This document shows positions 26,462 through 37,900 of a stretch of DNA of 64,000 nucleotides, piece by piece. Under the pieces are notes generated by a model, which worked only from the letters and a program-made list of their open reading frames with translations, did no database searches and was not told the origin of the DNA. Both the position numbers and the translations under genes were made by a program. Every line of letters begins with the position of its first letter. Positions within the stretch are counted from its first letter, which is position 1. The stretch is from Saccharospirillaceae bacterium (lineage in GTDB: Bacteria > Pseudomonadota > Gammaproteobacteria > Pseudomonadales > Oceanobacteraceae): positions 1 through 64,000 of the forward strand of contig JAKVCS010000005.1 in assembly GCA_022448365.1 (NCBI GenBank). Direction: 5' to 3'.

Positions 26462-27133
26462 ATGAACCAGGACGAATTAAAACGCGCCGTCGGCGAAGCT
26501 GCCGCAGAATACATTCTGCCCAAACTGGAAAAAGACAGCATCGTTGGTGTTGGCACCGGCTCCACTGCCAACTGCTTTATTGACGCCCTGGCCAAGTACA
26601 AACACGAATTCGAGGCAGCGGTCGCCAGTTCAGAGGCATCTGCCCAACGCCTGAAAGACCATGGCATTGATGTATACGACCTGAATCAGGTTGCCAGCTT
26701 TGATTTCTACATCGATGGTGCCGATGAAATTAATCACAATCTGGAAATGATCAAAGGTGGCGGCGCGGCGCTGACGCGCGAAAAGATTGTTGCAGCCGTT
26801 GCCAAAGAATTTATCTGTGTTGCCGACGAAAGCAAACAAGTCGAAACCATGGGAGAATTTCCGCTGCCGGTTGAAGTGATTCCGATGGCACGCTCTTATG
26901 TTGCCCGCGAACTGGTGAAACTTGGCGGTGACCCGGTATACCGCACGGGCGTTGTCACGGATAACGGCAACCATATTCTGGATGTTCACAATCTGCGTAT
27001 TGCATCACCGATGGCGATGGAGGAAAGAATCAACCAGATCACCGGTGTTGTTACCAACGGGTTGTTTGCTTTGCGCCCGGCAAATGTTGTGCTGCTGGGC
27101 ACTCAGGACGGCGTTAAAACCCTCAAAAAATAA
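26462..27133 (+). CDS. rpiA: Ribose-5-phosphate isomerase A
   Basis: RpiA interconverts ribose 5-phosphate and ribulose 5-phosphate in the pentose phosphate pathway. The 223-residue protein has [14 protein letters not shown], the phosphate-binding loop, IDGADEI with the catalytic Asp, and [12 protein letters not shown]. The length is normal. It is divergent from ilvA and followed closely by a large AsmA-like gene. Confidence 0.96.
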   Translation: MNQDELKRAVGEAAAEYILPKLEKDSIVGVGTGSTANCFIDALAKYKHEFEAAVASSEASAQRLKDHGIDVYDLNQVASFDFYIDGADEINHNLEMIKGGGAALTREKIVAAVAKEFICVADESKQVETMGEFPLPVEVIPMARSYVARELVKLGGDPVYRTGVVTDNGNHILDVHNLRIASPMAMEERINQITGVVTNGLFALRPANVVLLGTQDGVKTLKK

Positions 27134-27172
27134 CCGTCTGCCTGAACATCATTTTACCATCAGCAGGGAGTC

Positions 27173-29959
27173 ATGATGAAAAGCTGGTTTACGTCATCAT
27201 TGATCGGACTTTGCATCGCACTGTTCAGTTTATCCCTGCTGATTATTTCCTTACCGACTCTGCTGAAGCCTGCACTGAATCGCTGGTTACCGGATATTCT
27301 GCAAACCGCCGGCATTAACAGTGGCACCATTCGGGTAAGCCACTTCTCCTGGCAACGTCTGCACATTGAACACCTGCAGCTCCCTCTGTCCGATGGCAGC
27401 CTGATTGCCTTAAAAGAATTCAATCTGCGCTACTCACCGACCGAAGTCATCCGTGGTCAATTCAACCGTTTATCGATTCAGGAACTGACCTTATCAATGA
27501 CAGGCGATAGCGGTAAAAAGATTGCAGGCGCTGCAGCCGCGAGTGCCAAATACGCGGCGAGTGAAACGTTAAAAGAAAATCCGGTGATCAATATTCCGGC
27601 ATTTGAACGATGGTTAGCCTTACCTTTAGAAAGTCTCAGTATTGCTAAAATTGATGTACAGCACCCGATGCTCAGCGCTGGTCTTAAGGCTGAAGTTAAT
27701 CCGCAGCTATGGCGGATCTGGGGCGAGGGCCAACTGGATAACAGCCCTTTGCCATGGCAATTGGAAATGCAACTCCAGAGCAGTGGCGATTTATTAATTC
27801 TGATATCCGAAAGCCAACAATTACTGGCACAGATGCACGCCAATATTGAACAGGACCGCGCCGGTGTCACACGAATTCAACTGAGTAACAAGATCGATCT
27901 GAAAGCAATCGGTCAGCGTCTCCTGCTTGATACTGCCGAACAACTGCCACTCACCACTGCCCGCATGAAGGCGGACATTCGTCTGCCAGCCAGCTTGCGT
28001 ATTCCCCAGGATATCGCAGTCACCAGTACGCTACTGCTAGATACCGAAGAGACGGTTATTTTCGACGATAAAGAATCTGGCCAGCAACTGCATTGGCTGG
28101 CCGGTTTAACTAAGCTGACGCTGGATAAACAACAGGGCCAGGGACCGGAACTGGCACTGTTTAACCAGCATCAGTTATCGTTAATGAACAAGCAGAAGCA
28201 GACACGGTACGATATCCAACAATCGCTTGAGCAGCCCGTAATAATCGCTCAATGCGACCATCACTTTGAACAATGTTCCGCCAACGGATTATTAAACTGG
28301 AAGATCACCGCACCGCAACAGCAACTTGTTATTGATTTGTCGCCGGATGTGAAATGGAACACGGTGACCGGCGTAAGCGGTGCGCTAAAGCTGGAGCTGA
28401 ACGCAAATCAACAACAGGTATCGACTCCAAGGGGACAGCTGACCAGCCGTGGCCAGTTCGAATTTACAGCAGACGCTCATGGTAACTGGCGTCTCTGGTC
28501 ATCAACAGGAATCCGTAATAAATTAACCGTACAGAACATTCAGTTAGCGGAACAAAAGCGTGCTGCTTTTTCCGATATTCATATCACGCTACTGAACGAT
28601 TTATACATTGAAAATGATCAGGAAAAATGGCTTTTCAAACCGATTAATATCGGACTGGAAGCCTTGTCCGTTGATATTAAGCAGCACATCAAAAATCGCA
28701 TCACTGATGTTGCCAAAATAGAAATTGCCAGCAGCAGCATTGCCTGTACTCCAGAAATTACGACTTACAATTCACAGCAACGTATTAAGAGCCAATGCCA
28801 GCTGAGTCTGACATTATCACCATCCCACATTGATAAATGGCCACTGCCGGATGCGACGCTGCAGGGACCGTTTAATATCACGTTAAAAACCTCCGAGAAT
28901 AATCCGGCAAGTATTTTTCTTAACGCCGATCTGAATCTGCTGGCCGCCAACCAACAGCTAAACCTGCGCTCTAAGCTGCAACATCAACACATTGGCAAAG
29001 AACAACAGGGGTCATTGCAATGGCATATGAACGATGTGCCACTGAATTGGGCTAGCCTCAATCTCAGTGAAATGACAACGCTGACACAAGTACAACTGCT
29101 CGACGGCGCATTGTCCGGCCAAGGTTGGATTGACTGGCAACAGCAGGATGATCACGCATGGCAGATCAAACCCGATTTAACCCTGCGCTTTGATAACGTC
29201 AGCGCCACCTATGATAACGCTCTTTCCCTGGAGAACTGGCGGGGTTTATTCGCCATACGGCGTCCCATCGATTTTTCCAGCCGTCTGCCGGGCGATTTTA
29301 TTCTTGATGCGCAAGTCGCGGGTGAGGGCCTGAACAGTGGGGTCAAACTTTCCAATATTCTGGCTCGCAGCCAGGCCCGAATACCAGCCGACGCTTCTTC
29401 AGCACTGATTGAAGTGTATGAAATGCATACCGACGTGCTCGGTGGCCGGGTCCATACGCCATTAATCCGGTTTGATACCACCAAGGAGATCAACGCTTTT
29501 GGTATCGAAGTCGAAAACATTCAGTTAAGTGAATTGGCAAAGCTGGAACCCAACGCAGAAATATCCGCAACCGGTTCACTTGATGGTGTCCTTCCTATCG
29601 TATTATCTCAGGAAGGGCCGCAGGTTCCCGGGGGGACATTATTCGCCCGCGCTCCGGGTGGTGTGATTGAATACAACAACGCCACCAGCCAGGCACTGAA
29701 AGCATCCGACCAGACAGTCGGACTGGCACTGCAATTATTAGAAAACTTCCACTACGATCAACTCGAATCTGGCGTTGAATATCAGCCGGATGGTGAGCTG
29801 AACCTGGCATTACGGTTTCAGGGTCATAACCCGGATTTTTTTGATGGCCAGGCAACAAACCTGAATGTGAACCTCGATTACAATCTGCTGGATTTACTCG
29901 AAAGCCTGCGGGTAACCAACGATCTGATCCAGCAAGTGGAAGACAAATATCAGCGCTGA
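27173..29959 (+). CDS. YdbH-family AsmA-like intermembrane lipid transport protein
   Basis: This 928-residue protein has one N-terminal membrane helix (about 8-30) and a very long, beta-rich periplasmic part. The C-terminal ~200 residues match the YdbH/dicarboxylate transport-like domain, with GGTLFARAPGGVIEYNNA and a Leu-rich end. YdbH, with TamB and YhdP, is thought to bridge the two membranes for phospholipid transport. In E. coli it forms a unit with the lipoprotein YnbE and with YdbL; neither is encoded here. GGGAG precedes two consecutive ATG codons. The gene converges on waaA with a 20-bp gap. Confidence 0.88.
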   Translation: MMKSWFTSSLIGLCIALFSLSLLIISLPTLLKPALNRWLPDILQTAGINSGTIRVSHFSWQRLHIEHLQLPLSDGSLIALKEFNLRYSPTEVIRGQFNRLSIQELTLSMTGDSGKKIAGAAAASAKYAASETLKENPVINIPAFERWLALPLESLSIAKIDVQHPMLSAGLKAEVNPQLWRIWGEGQLDNSPLPWQLEMQLQSSGDLLILISESQQLLAQMHANIEQDRAGVTRIQLSNKIDLKAIGQRLLLDTAEQLPLTTARMKADIRLPASLRIPQDIAVTSTLLLDTEETVIFDDKESGQQLHWLAGLTKLTLDKQQGQGPELALFNQHQLSLMNKQKQTRYDIQQSLEQPVIIAQCDHHFEQCSANGLLNWKITAPQQQLVIDLSPDVKWNTVTGVSGALKLELNANQQQVSTPRGQLTSRGQFEFTADAHGNWRLWSSTGIRNKLTVQNIQLAEQKRAAFSDIHITLLNDLYIENDQEKWLFKPINIGLEALSVDIKQHIKNRITDVAKIEIASSSIACTPEITTYNSQQRIKSQCQLSLTLSPSHIDKWPLPDATLQGPFNITLKTSENNPASIFLNADLNLLAANQQLNLRSKLQHQHIGKEQQGSLQWHMNDVPLNWASLNLSEMTTLTQVQLLDGALSGQGWIDWQQQDDHAWQIKPDLTLRFDNVSATYDNALSLENWRGLFAIRRPIDFSSRLPGDFILDAQVAGEGLNSGVKLSNILARSQARIPADASSALIEVYEMHTDVLGGRVHTPLIRFDTTKEINAFGIEVENIQLSELAKLEPNAEISATGSLDGVLPIVLSQEGPQVPGGTLFARAPGGVIEYNNATSQALKASDQTVGLALQLLENFHYDQLESGVEYQPDGELNLALRFQGHNPDFFDGQATNLNVNLDYNLLDLLESLRVTNDLIQQVEDKYQR

Positions 29960-29979
29960 TACCGGTAGTCGGAACCCCG

Positions 29980-31242
29980 TCAGCGGTGTAAAAATCCGGC
30001 CGATATTTGCACTAACCGCTGTACCGCCCCACGGTTTTTAACAACAGTCCTGAAGCCGGCTGCTCCCATGGCGTTGCGTTTGTCGTCATCATTTAGATAA
30101 GACAAAACGTCATCATACAGTGACTCCGGCTGAACAACCGCCAGCGCCTGTTCTTCCACCAGGGTGTCAACAATCGCCGCAAAATTCATGTAGTGAGGGC
30201 CAGTCAACGTCGCTTTACCCAGCGCCGCGGGTTCAATTGGGTTGTGACCGCCATGTTCAATCAGGCTGCCCCCCATTAACACCAAATCTGCGGCAGACAA
30301 TAATTGCAACATCTCCCCCATAGTATCGGCCACATACACTTCACATCGGCTGTCGGTCTGGCTCTGACTGCGACGACACACCCGCAGTCCCGCTTGTTTA
30401 GCCGCAACCGTCACCGCATCAAACCGCTCCGGGTGTCGTGGAATCAATAACAGTAATAATTCCGGGCAAGCCGCTTTTAATTGTGGATAAATCGCTAACA
30501 ACTGTTCATCTTCATTCGCATGGCTGGAAGCCAGTGCCAAGACCTTGCGATCAGCGCCCCATTGCTGGCGCAGTGCAGCGCCTTTATCTGCAAGATCAGC
30601 TGGTAAATCGACATCAAATTTCACGCTGCCGGTCACTTCCATTTTACTGTCAGGCAGGCCCAGTCCGATAAAACGCTGGCCATCGTTAGCGTTTTGCGCC
30701 GCCACCAGATTCAGGCGTTGTAGCATTGGCAGGGTTAACGCAGAAAACCGGGCATAACCGCGCGCAGACTTTTCCGATAAACGTGCATTTGCGAGCATCA
30801 CCGGAATCTGCTTATCGCTGCAGGCAGCCATCAGGTTGGGCCATAATTCGGTTTCCATCACCACCAGCAGGCCTGGCTGAATGCGATTCAGAAACGGCTT
30901 CCAGAAGACCGGCAGGTCATACGGCAAAAACATGTGGAAAATACGCTCACCGAATAAACGCTTAACCTGTTCAGAACCTGTTGGTGTGGTGGTCGTTACA
31001 ATGATTGGCAGATCAGGATATTGGTTTTGCATGGCTTTGATGTACGGCGCCGCTGCCAGAGTTTCACCAACCGACACAGCATGCACCCACAAACCATTAG
31101 CCGCTGGCCGGTGCGGTAACAAACCAAAACGCTCAGCTATACGCTGTCGATAGCCCGGATTGAGACGCCCCCGCCACCATAAGCGCGCAACAAAAACCGG
31201 CAACAGCAGTGCATAAAATACAGTGTAAAAGAAACGAGCCAC
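29980..31242 (-). CDS. waaA: 3-deoxy-D-manno-octulosonic acid (Kdo) transferase
   Basis: WaaA adds Kdo from CMP-Kdo to the lipid A precursor at the inner face of the cytoplasmic membrane. The 420-residue protein has an N-terminal membrane helix and a GT30 glycosyltransferase fold. WVHAVSVGET, METELWPNL, ANARLSEKS and GGSLIEHGGHNPIEPAALG are clear family signatures. It is divergent from hldE, so the LPS-core genes are grouped here. Confidence 0.96.
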   Translation of the reverse strand: MARFFYTVFYALLLPVFVARLWWRGRLNPGYRQRIAERFGLLPHRPAANGLWVHAVSVGETLAAAPYIKAMQNQYPDLPIIVTTTTPTGSEQVKRLFGERIFHMFLPYDLPVFWKPFLNRIQPGLLVVMETELWPNLMAACSDKQIPVMLANARLSEKSARGYARFSALTLPMLQRLNLVAAQNANDGQRFIGLGLPDSKMEVTGSVKFDVDLPADLADKGAALRQQWGADRKVLALASSHANEDEQLLAIYPQLKAACPELLLLLIPRHPERFDAVTVAAKQAGLRVCRRSQSQTDSRCEVYVADTMGEMLQLLSAADLVLMGGSLIEHGGHNPIEPAALGKATLTGPHYMNFAAIVDTLVEEQALAVVQPESLYDDVLSYLNDDDKRNAMGAAGFRTVVKNRGAVQRLVQISAGFLHR

Positions 31243-31365
31243 AGCCAGCCTTACATCAGATAAAAACAGCGCGCTAGTTTAGCACAGAGGCATGACCATA
31301 GCGTATGGAGCATGACCTCAATGTGGTACACTGCCCGCCTTCAAAAATTGTGTGTGATCTCAGAG

Positions 31366-32802
31366 ATGGATGTAACCATTCCCGATTTCCACCAGGCCAG
31401 AGTTCTGGTGTTTGGTGATGTAATGCTCGACCGCTACTGGCAGGGCCCAACCTCGCGTATCTCCCCGGAAGCACCGGTACCGGTCGTTAAAATTCAGGAT
31501 ATTGAAAACCGTGCAGGCGGGGCTGGTAACGTGGCGCTGAATATCTCCACGCTGGGAGCCGGTGTTGATCTGATGGGCCTTATCGGAAATGACGATAATG
31601 GTACGGCATTGGAACGCTTGCTCAATGAAGCCCGTATCGACTGTGACTTCCTCAAACATCCGCTGCACCCGACCATCACCAAACTGCGCATCATGAGTCG
31701 CAACCAACAGCTGATTCGTCTCGACTTTGAAGAAGCATTTGATGCCACTGACCTGACCAACATCTACCAGTCATTTGATGAAAAAGTAGCTCAGGCAGGG
31801 GTGGTGATCTTATCCGATTACGGCAAAGGCGCATTGAGTAACCCGCAGCGCCTGATCGAAAGTGCCCGTCGTCACAAAGTACCCGTGCTGATCGATCCGA
31901 AAGGCACCGACTTTGAGCGCTATCGCGGAGCTACGTTAATCACACCCAACCTGAGTGAATTCGAAGCCGTGGTTGGCACCGCTAAGGATGATGAAACCCT
32001 GGTCGCCAAAGCCCGTACTCTGATTCAGGACTATGACCTTCAGGCCGTGCTGGTGACACGCAGCGAGAAAGGCATGACTCTGATTGAACGCGATCAGGAG
32101 CCGTTCCATCTGCCGACCAAAGCGCGTGAAGTGTATGACGTCACTGGTGCCGGTGATACCGTGATCTCGGTATTGGCAGCGTCCTTAGCCGCGAAACAAA
32201 ACCTGCAACAAGCGACCGCACTGGCGAATACTGCGGCGGGTGTTGTCGTTGGGAAGCTGGGTACCGCCACCGTTTCCACCGAAGAGTTACGTCAGGAAAT
32301 CCGAAGTGAAAGCCACCAAGGCGCCGGTATTTTTGATGAGTCCAGCCTGTTATTACTGGTGGAAGAAGCCCGTGCCCGCGGTGAAACACTGGTCATGACC
32401 AACGGTTGTTTCGATATTATTCACCCGGGCCATGTGCAATATCTGAAAGAAGCTAAAGCACTGGGTGATCGATTATTGGTGGCGGTGAACTCCGATGAAT
32501 CCGTCAGCCGCTTAAAAGGTCCGTCACGACCCATTAACCCACTGGATCACCGTATGGCCGTTCTCGCAGGTCTGGAAAGCGTTGATTGGGTGGTGCCTTT
32601 TGGCGAAGACACGCCGGAGCGTCTGATTTGCCGTATATTACCGGACATTTTGGTGAAAGGTGGTGATTACAAAATTGAAGAAATTGCCGGTGGTAGCTGT
32701 GTGCAAAATAACGGTGGCGAAGTGATTATTCTGAGCTTTAAAGATAACTGCTCCACCACCGCCATTGTTAAACGTATTCAGGCCGAAGAAGCCACGGATT
32801 AA
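31366..32802 (+). CDS. hldE: Bifunctional heptose 7-phosphate kinase / heptose 1-phosphate adenylyltransferase
   Basis: HldE makes ADP-D-glycero-D-manno-heptose for the LPS inner core. Residues 1 to about 320 form a PfkB kinase domain ([28 protein letters not shown] with the catalytic Asp). Residues about 345-478 form a cytidylyltransferase-like domain ([16 protein letters not shown]). Length is 478 residues, as in E. coli. The frame opens 18 codons earlier at 31312, but the ATG at 31366 gives the family N-terminus ([15 protein letters not shown]). Confidence 0.96.
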   Translation: MDVTIPDFHQARVLVFGDVMLDRYWQGPTSRISPEAPVPVVKIQDIENRAGGAGNVALNISTLGAGVDLMGLIGNDDNGTALERLLNEARIDCDFLKHPLHPTITKLRIMSRNQQLIRLDFEEAFDATDLTNIYQSFDEKVAQAGVVILSDYGKGALSNPQRLIESARRHKVPVLIDPKGTDFERYRGATLITPNLSEFEAVVGTAKDDETLVAKARTLIQDYDLQAVLVTRSEKGMTLIERDQEPFHLPTKAREVYDVTGAGDTVISVLAASLAAKQNLQQATALANTAAGVVVGKLGTATVSTEELRQEIRSESHQGAGIFDESSLLLLVEEARARGETLVMTNGCFDIIHPGHVQYLKEAKALGDRLLVAVNSDESVSRLKGPSRPINPLDHRMAVLAGLESVDWVVPFGEDTPERLICRILPDILVKGGDYKIEEIAGGSCVQNNGGEVIILSFKDNCSTTAIVKRIQAEEATD

Positions 32803-32949
32803 TCAAAGATTCAGGGCACCTGGTCATTTATATTGCCGGGCACGCGCGCAACAGGATCACAAAGCACACTCATGTGTTTTGTCTCTGTACGCTCGGGATT
32901 GAGTGACAACAATCGCTCGCTTGCCCGTTAAAAAATTGAGGTAGAAAAC

Positions 32950-33906
32950 ATGATTATTGTTACCGGCGGCGCCGGATTTATCGGCAGCAACATCGTAAAA
33001 ACCCTGAATCAACAGGGTCGCCAAGACATCATCGTGGTTGATGACTTAAGCGACGGTAAAAAGTTCTACAACATCAGCGATTGCGACATCGCGGATTACC
33101 TGGATAAAGATGACTTTATTCAACGCGTGCAATTAGACGATGGCATTCTCGATGATGTTGAAGCCATTTTCCATGAAGGCGCCTGCTCTTCCACTACGGA
33201 GTGGGACGGCAAGTTTATGATGGAAAATAACTACGAATATTCGAAAATTCTGCTGCACGCCTGCCTGGAGAAAAAGATTCAATTTTTATACGCTTCCAGC
33301 GCCTCGGTGTATGGCGGCAGCGATGTGTTTAAAGAAGAGCGCTCCCACGAAAAGCCGTTAAACGTTTACGGCTACTCAAAGTGGCAGTTCGACCAATATG
33401 TGCGCTCGATCGAACACACCTTCGAAAGCCAGGTAGTCGGTTTCCGTTACTTCAACGTTTATGGCCCACGCGAGCAACACAAAGGCTCAATGTCATCGGT
33501 GGCATTCCACTTTAATAACCAGATCAAAGACGGCGGCATCTGCAAACTTTTCGGTGGTAGCGGCGGCTATGGTGATGGCGAACAGCGTCGTGATTTCGTG
33601 TTTGTCGGTGATGTGGTGAAAGTAAACCTTTGGTTTATGGCGAACCCACAGCACAGCGGTATCTTTAATCTGGGTACCGGTAACTGCCAGAGCTTTAACG
33701 ACGTTGCCGATGCTGTGATCAAATGGCACGACAACAAGGGCACTGCCGGCAGCAAACAATACGTTCCTTTCCCGGATCACCTGAAAGGCGCTTATCAGAG
33801 CTTTACTGAAGCGGACATTCATAAGTTACGCAACGTGGGTTACAACGAACCATTCGCCAACGTAGAACAGGGTGTGTTCGCTTACATGGATTGGTTAAAT
33901 GGCTGA
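32950..33906 (+). CDS. hldD: ADP-L-glycero-D-manno-heptose 6-epimerase
   Basis: HldD converts ADP-D,D-heptose to ADP-L,D-heptose, the donor for the LPS core, completing the path begun by HldE just upstream. The 318-residue short-chain dehydrogenase-like protein has the NADP-binding GGAGFIGSN at 6-14, YASSASVYG, and the catalytic YGYSK motif near 140. GAGGTAG is the ribosome-binding site. It overlaps lpxL by 8 bp. Confidence 0.96.
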   Translation: MIIVTGGAGFIGSNIVKTLNQQGRQDIIVVDDLSDGKKFYNISDCDIADYLDKDDFIQRVQLDDGILDDVEAIFHEGACSSTTEWDGKFMMENNYEYSKILLHACLEKKIQFLYASSASVYGGSDVFKEERSHEKPLNVYGYSKWQFDQYVRSIEHTFESQVVGFRYFNVYGPREQHKGSMSSVAFHFNNQIKDGGICKLFGGSGGYGDGEQRRDFVFVGDVVKVNLWFMANPQHSGIFNLGTGNCQSFNDVADAVIKWHDNKGTAGSKQYVPFPDHLKGAYQSFTEADIHKLRNVGYNEPFANVEQGVFAYMDWLNG

Positions 33907-34840
33907 TAACGCAACACCATCCAAGGCTTTTCCGAAACACCTGCTCAAACCGAAACACTGGCCCACATGGCTCGGCCTGGGGCTGATTTTTGCGGTGGTA
34001 CACCTGCCTTACCGCTGGCAACTTAATATCGGCAAAGGCATCGGTTTATTGGCCTACAGACTGGCAGCCAGCCGCCGTCGTATTGCTGACGTTAACATTC
34101 GCCTTTGTTTTCCGGAAAAATCCGAAGCTGAGCGTGAGGCACTGGCACGTCAGACCTTTATCGATAACGGCATTGGCCTGATCGAAACCATGATGGCCTG
34201 GTTCCGGGAACCGGACTACATGCTGAAGAACACCGAGTTCTCCGGTTTTGAGGCCGTGAAAGCGCATCAGGCTGAAGGTCGCGGCGTGATGTTGCTGGGC
34301 GCTCACTACCCAATGATGGATTTGATTGGTGCGCTGGTGAGTAATATTCAGGACGTGGTCATCAGCTACCGCCATCAGGATAACGACGTGGTTAACTACC
34401 TGATGGAAAGTCGCCGCCAGCGTATTTATCAGGACTGCATTACCCGTAAAGACGTACGTGGCTTTATCCGTACTCTGCGCAAAGGCCAGGTGTTGTGGTA
34501 CGCACCAGATCAGGATCTGGGCCGTAAAAACAGCGTATTTGTTGATTTCTTCGGCGTACCTGCTGCGACCACCAACGCGACATCGCGCATTGTTAAGGCC
34601 GGCAAAGCGGTGGTGATGCCGATTAACATGTATCGCAAAGCCGATAACTCAGGTTATGTGGTCGAAGTGAGCGATCCTCTGGCAATTCCAAGCGGCGACG
34701 ATGCTGAAGATGCACGCCTGTGCAATGAAGTACTGGAAAAGCACATTCGTCAGCACCCGGCACAGTATCTGTGGTTACACAAGCGCTTTAAAACGCCGGT
34801 AAACCCGGAAGACAAAAAAGGATTGCTGTACAAAAAATAG
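33899..34840 (+). CDS. lpxL: Lipid A biosynthesis lauroyl/acyl transferase (LpxL/HtrB family)
   Basis: LpxL adds a secondary acyl chain to Kdo2-lipid IVA at the inner membrane. The 313-residue protein has an N-terminal membrane segment (about 22-42), the HX4D-type motif in GAHYPMMD (about 137-143), and [19 protein letters not shown]. It overlaps hldD by 8 bp, so the two are co-translated. Whether it is the LpxL or LpxM paralogue cannot be fixed from sequence alone; the HYPMMD motif favours LpxL. Confidence 0.9.
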   Translation: MADNATPSKAFPKHLLKPKHWPTWLGLGLIFAVVHLPYRWQLNIGKGIGLLAYRLAASRRRIADVNIRLCFPEKSEAEREALARQTFIDNGIGLIETMMAWFREPDYMLKNTEFSGFEAVKAHQAEGRGVMLLGAHYPMMDLIGALVSNIQDVVISYRHQDNDVVNYLMESRRQRIYQDCITRKDVRGFIRTLRKGQVLWYAPDQDLGRKNSVFVDFFGVPAATTNATSRIVKAGKAVVMPINMYRKADNSGYVVEVSDPLAIPSGDDAEDARLCNEVLEKHIRQHPAQYLWLHKRFKTPVNPEDKKGLLYKK

Positions 34841-34931
34841 TCCTTCCTACGAAGTCTTCTGGTTGCTGAGTAAGCATTTTTTTCTATGCTTAAAGGCATT
34901 CCAGACGATTGTTTTTCAACAGGAAGCCCCT

Positions 34932-37900
34932 TTGTCGCAGTCACAGGCCGTACAAAAATTGCTTAACCACCTCCGCAAGAACTGGTGGATGCCGGCACTC
35001 ATGGTGGCGGCACTGATACCAGTCGTCCAGATTAACTCGCTGTTATTCCATACCCTGGTTGAGTTGTTTGCTTCTGGCATTGCGTTGGTGTGCTTTATCG
35101 TTGCCTGGAACACTCATTCACAAGCACACAACCAATACCTACTGATGCTCGGCTGTGGTTATTTCAGCGTTGGTGTGCTGGATATGATGCATACTCTGAC
35201 CTTTGGTGGTATGCCGTTTTTTCCGGATATTGAAAATAACGTGACGATCCAGTTCTGGATCGTTGCGCGCTTTACTGAAGCTCTGGCACTGTTACTGGCT
35301 CCGCTGCTGATGCACCGTAAATATCAGCCCAGAACAATTCTGACGATCGCTTTACTGGTGTTGTTGCTGGCCACCTCTCTGGTGGTGTTTGAGCGGCTAC
35401 CGGTTATGTTGATCGCCGGTGAAGGACTGACACAAGCCAAGATCATCAGTGAGTATCTGATTATTCTGATCTTGCTTATAGCGGCAACGACATTGCATCA
35501 TCGCCGCCAGCAACTGGATGCAAGGGTGCTGAAGCTCACCTACGTATCGATTGCCATGACAATTGCTGCAGAGCTCGCCTTTACGCTATACGCCGACCTG
35601 CACGGCTTTAGCCTAGTGGTTGGACACTTTTTTAAATTACTGTCTTTCTGGGCTATTTATATCGCCCTGATTGAATCCAGTCTGCGACAACCCTTCCTGA
35701 ATCTGGCTCGCGACGCCAACACCTATGATGCCATTCCCGACGAGACCATTCTGGTGGATAACAAGGCGATCATTCGCCAGGCTAATCAGGCGGTGCGCAA
35801 GCAGTCCGGACTCAGCTCAGCAGAAATCGTGGGGCGCCATTGCCACGAGCTGCAACACGACAGCCATGTCGATCAACAGGACTGTATTATTTGCCAGTCG
35901 ATAATATCGTCGCAGCCATTACAGGGTTATCAATACTTCGATGAGCGCCAACAGCAGTGGTACGAAATCAGCCTGTCGCATATTCGCCATGGCGCAGCAA
36001 CCGCAGGTATGGTGCACGTTCGCCGCAATATTACAGCGGCAAAACAAGCTGAAAAACGTTCGATGACGCTGAATCGTCTCTACAGCGTTATGACCCAGGC
36101 CAACAAGGTAATTGCCGAGGCCGACTCAGTGGAGAAGGTATTTTCTGACATCTGCCTGATTGCTCTGCGTTATGGTGGCTTCAGTATGGCCTGGATCGGC
36201 TTGATTGAAGGTCAGGTGATCCGCCCAAAAGCCTCCGCGGGTGACGACAAAGGTTACCTCGACCGGGTTGAGATGCGCATCGACGATTCACCTCTGGCCC
36301 ATGGCCCAGTCGGTACTTCCGCACGCGAAAACCGGGTCACCTGTGTTAATAACACCATTACCGATCCGAGCTTTATTCCCTGGCGAAAAGCTGCACAAGC
36401 GCGTGGGTTTCACTCCCTGGCATCCGTTCCGCTGAACAATAATGGCAGCGTGATTGGTATTTGTGCGTTCTACTCATCTCAGCCTGATACTTTCGATTCT
36501 GAGATGCTGGCATTGCTGGCCACTCTGGGAACCGACATCAGCCTGGCGTTGGAACGCCTGAAACAGAAAGCCAAACAGGCAGAAACCCAACATAAGCTCA
36601 GTCAGCTGTCGATGGCAGTCGAGCAAAGTGACAATGCCATCGTCATTACTGATACCGAGTTTCATGCTGAATATGTGAATCGTTCCTTTGTCGAAATGAC
36701 CGGCTTCGAGCTGGTTGAAATGCAACATGACAGCCCGATGATTCTGTACAGTAATACCAAGGACAGGGAGCCGATTAATGAGCTGGTGTGGGTTATTCGC
36801 TCCGGCCGACAGTGGGATGGTGAACTGCAGATTACCCGTAAAGATGGCAGCGTGTTCTGGGCTTCGCAATCCATTTCACCACTGATGGACGATACCGGTG
36901 AGATCGTCAATTACGTCTCCACCTTTGAAGACATCACCAGCCTGCATCACGCCCAGCAAACCATCGAGAAGCTGGCATTCTTCGATCCACTCACCAATTT
37001 ACCCAATCGAAGATTACTGGCCGATCGGCTCAACCAGGCCATCGAAAGTTGCAAACGCCGAAGCAATAGCATGGTCGCTATCCTGATGTTCGATCTGGAT
37101 AATTTTAAGACGGTGAACGATTCACTCGGCCATAATCTGGGGGACAAGTTATTACAGCAGGTAGCGGATTTATTCAGTCAGCAGGTGCGCAAAGAAGATA
37201 CGGTCGCCCGCCTCGGGGGGGATGAGTTCACCATCATTCTCAATAATATGAAAAGCATCGGAAAAATCGCCGAGATTGCAGCATCTATTATTGAGCTGTT
37301 GAAAAAGCCACTCGATGTATCCGAGCACCAGGTTGTGATTGGCACCAGTATCGGTATCTCAGTATACCCGGGAGATACCCAAAACCCCGACGAACTGATT
37401 CGTAACGCTGATATTGCGATGTATCACGCCAAGAGCGAAGGCAAAAACAACTTTCAGTTTTTTACTGCCAACATGAATGAAAAAGTGCAGCTGCGACTGG
37501 AGATGGAAAACAGATTACGCCAGGCAATTGCGTCGCAACACTTCCAGCTGCACTATCAGCCACAGGTTGATTTGGTCACCGGGGCTATCAGCGGCGTTGA
37601 GGCATTAATCCGATGGAACGACCCTGAGCGAGGCATTATTTCACCCATCGAGTTTATCCCGCTGGCAGAAGATACCGGCATGATCGGTCCCATTGGTGAT
37701 TGGGTCATTGAGACAGCTTGTCGCGAGATAAAGGAGATGCAGGATAATGGATTCCCCCAGGTAAAAGTTGCGGTGAATGTCTCCGCCTATCAGTTCCATC
37801 ACGGCCAGCACCTGGCAGAGGTAATTGATAACGCATTAGCAGCCAGTGGTTTAGCCGCAAATTGTCTGTCACTGGAGGTCACAGAAAGCCTGTTGATTGA

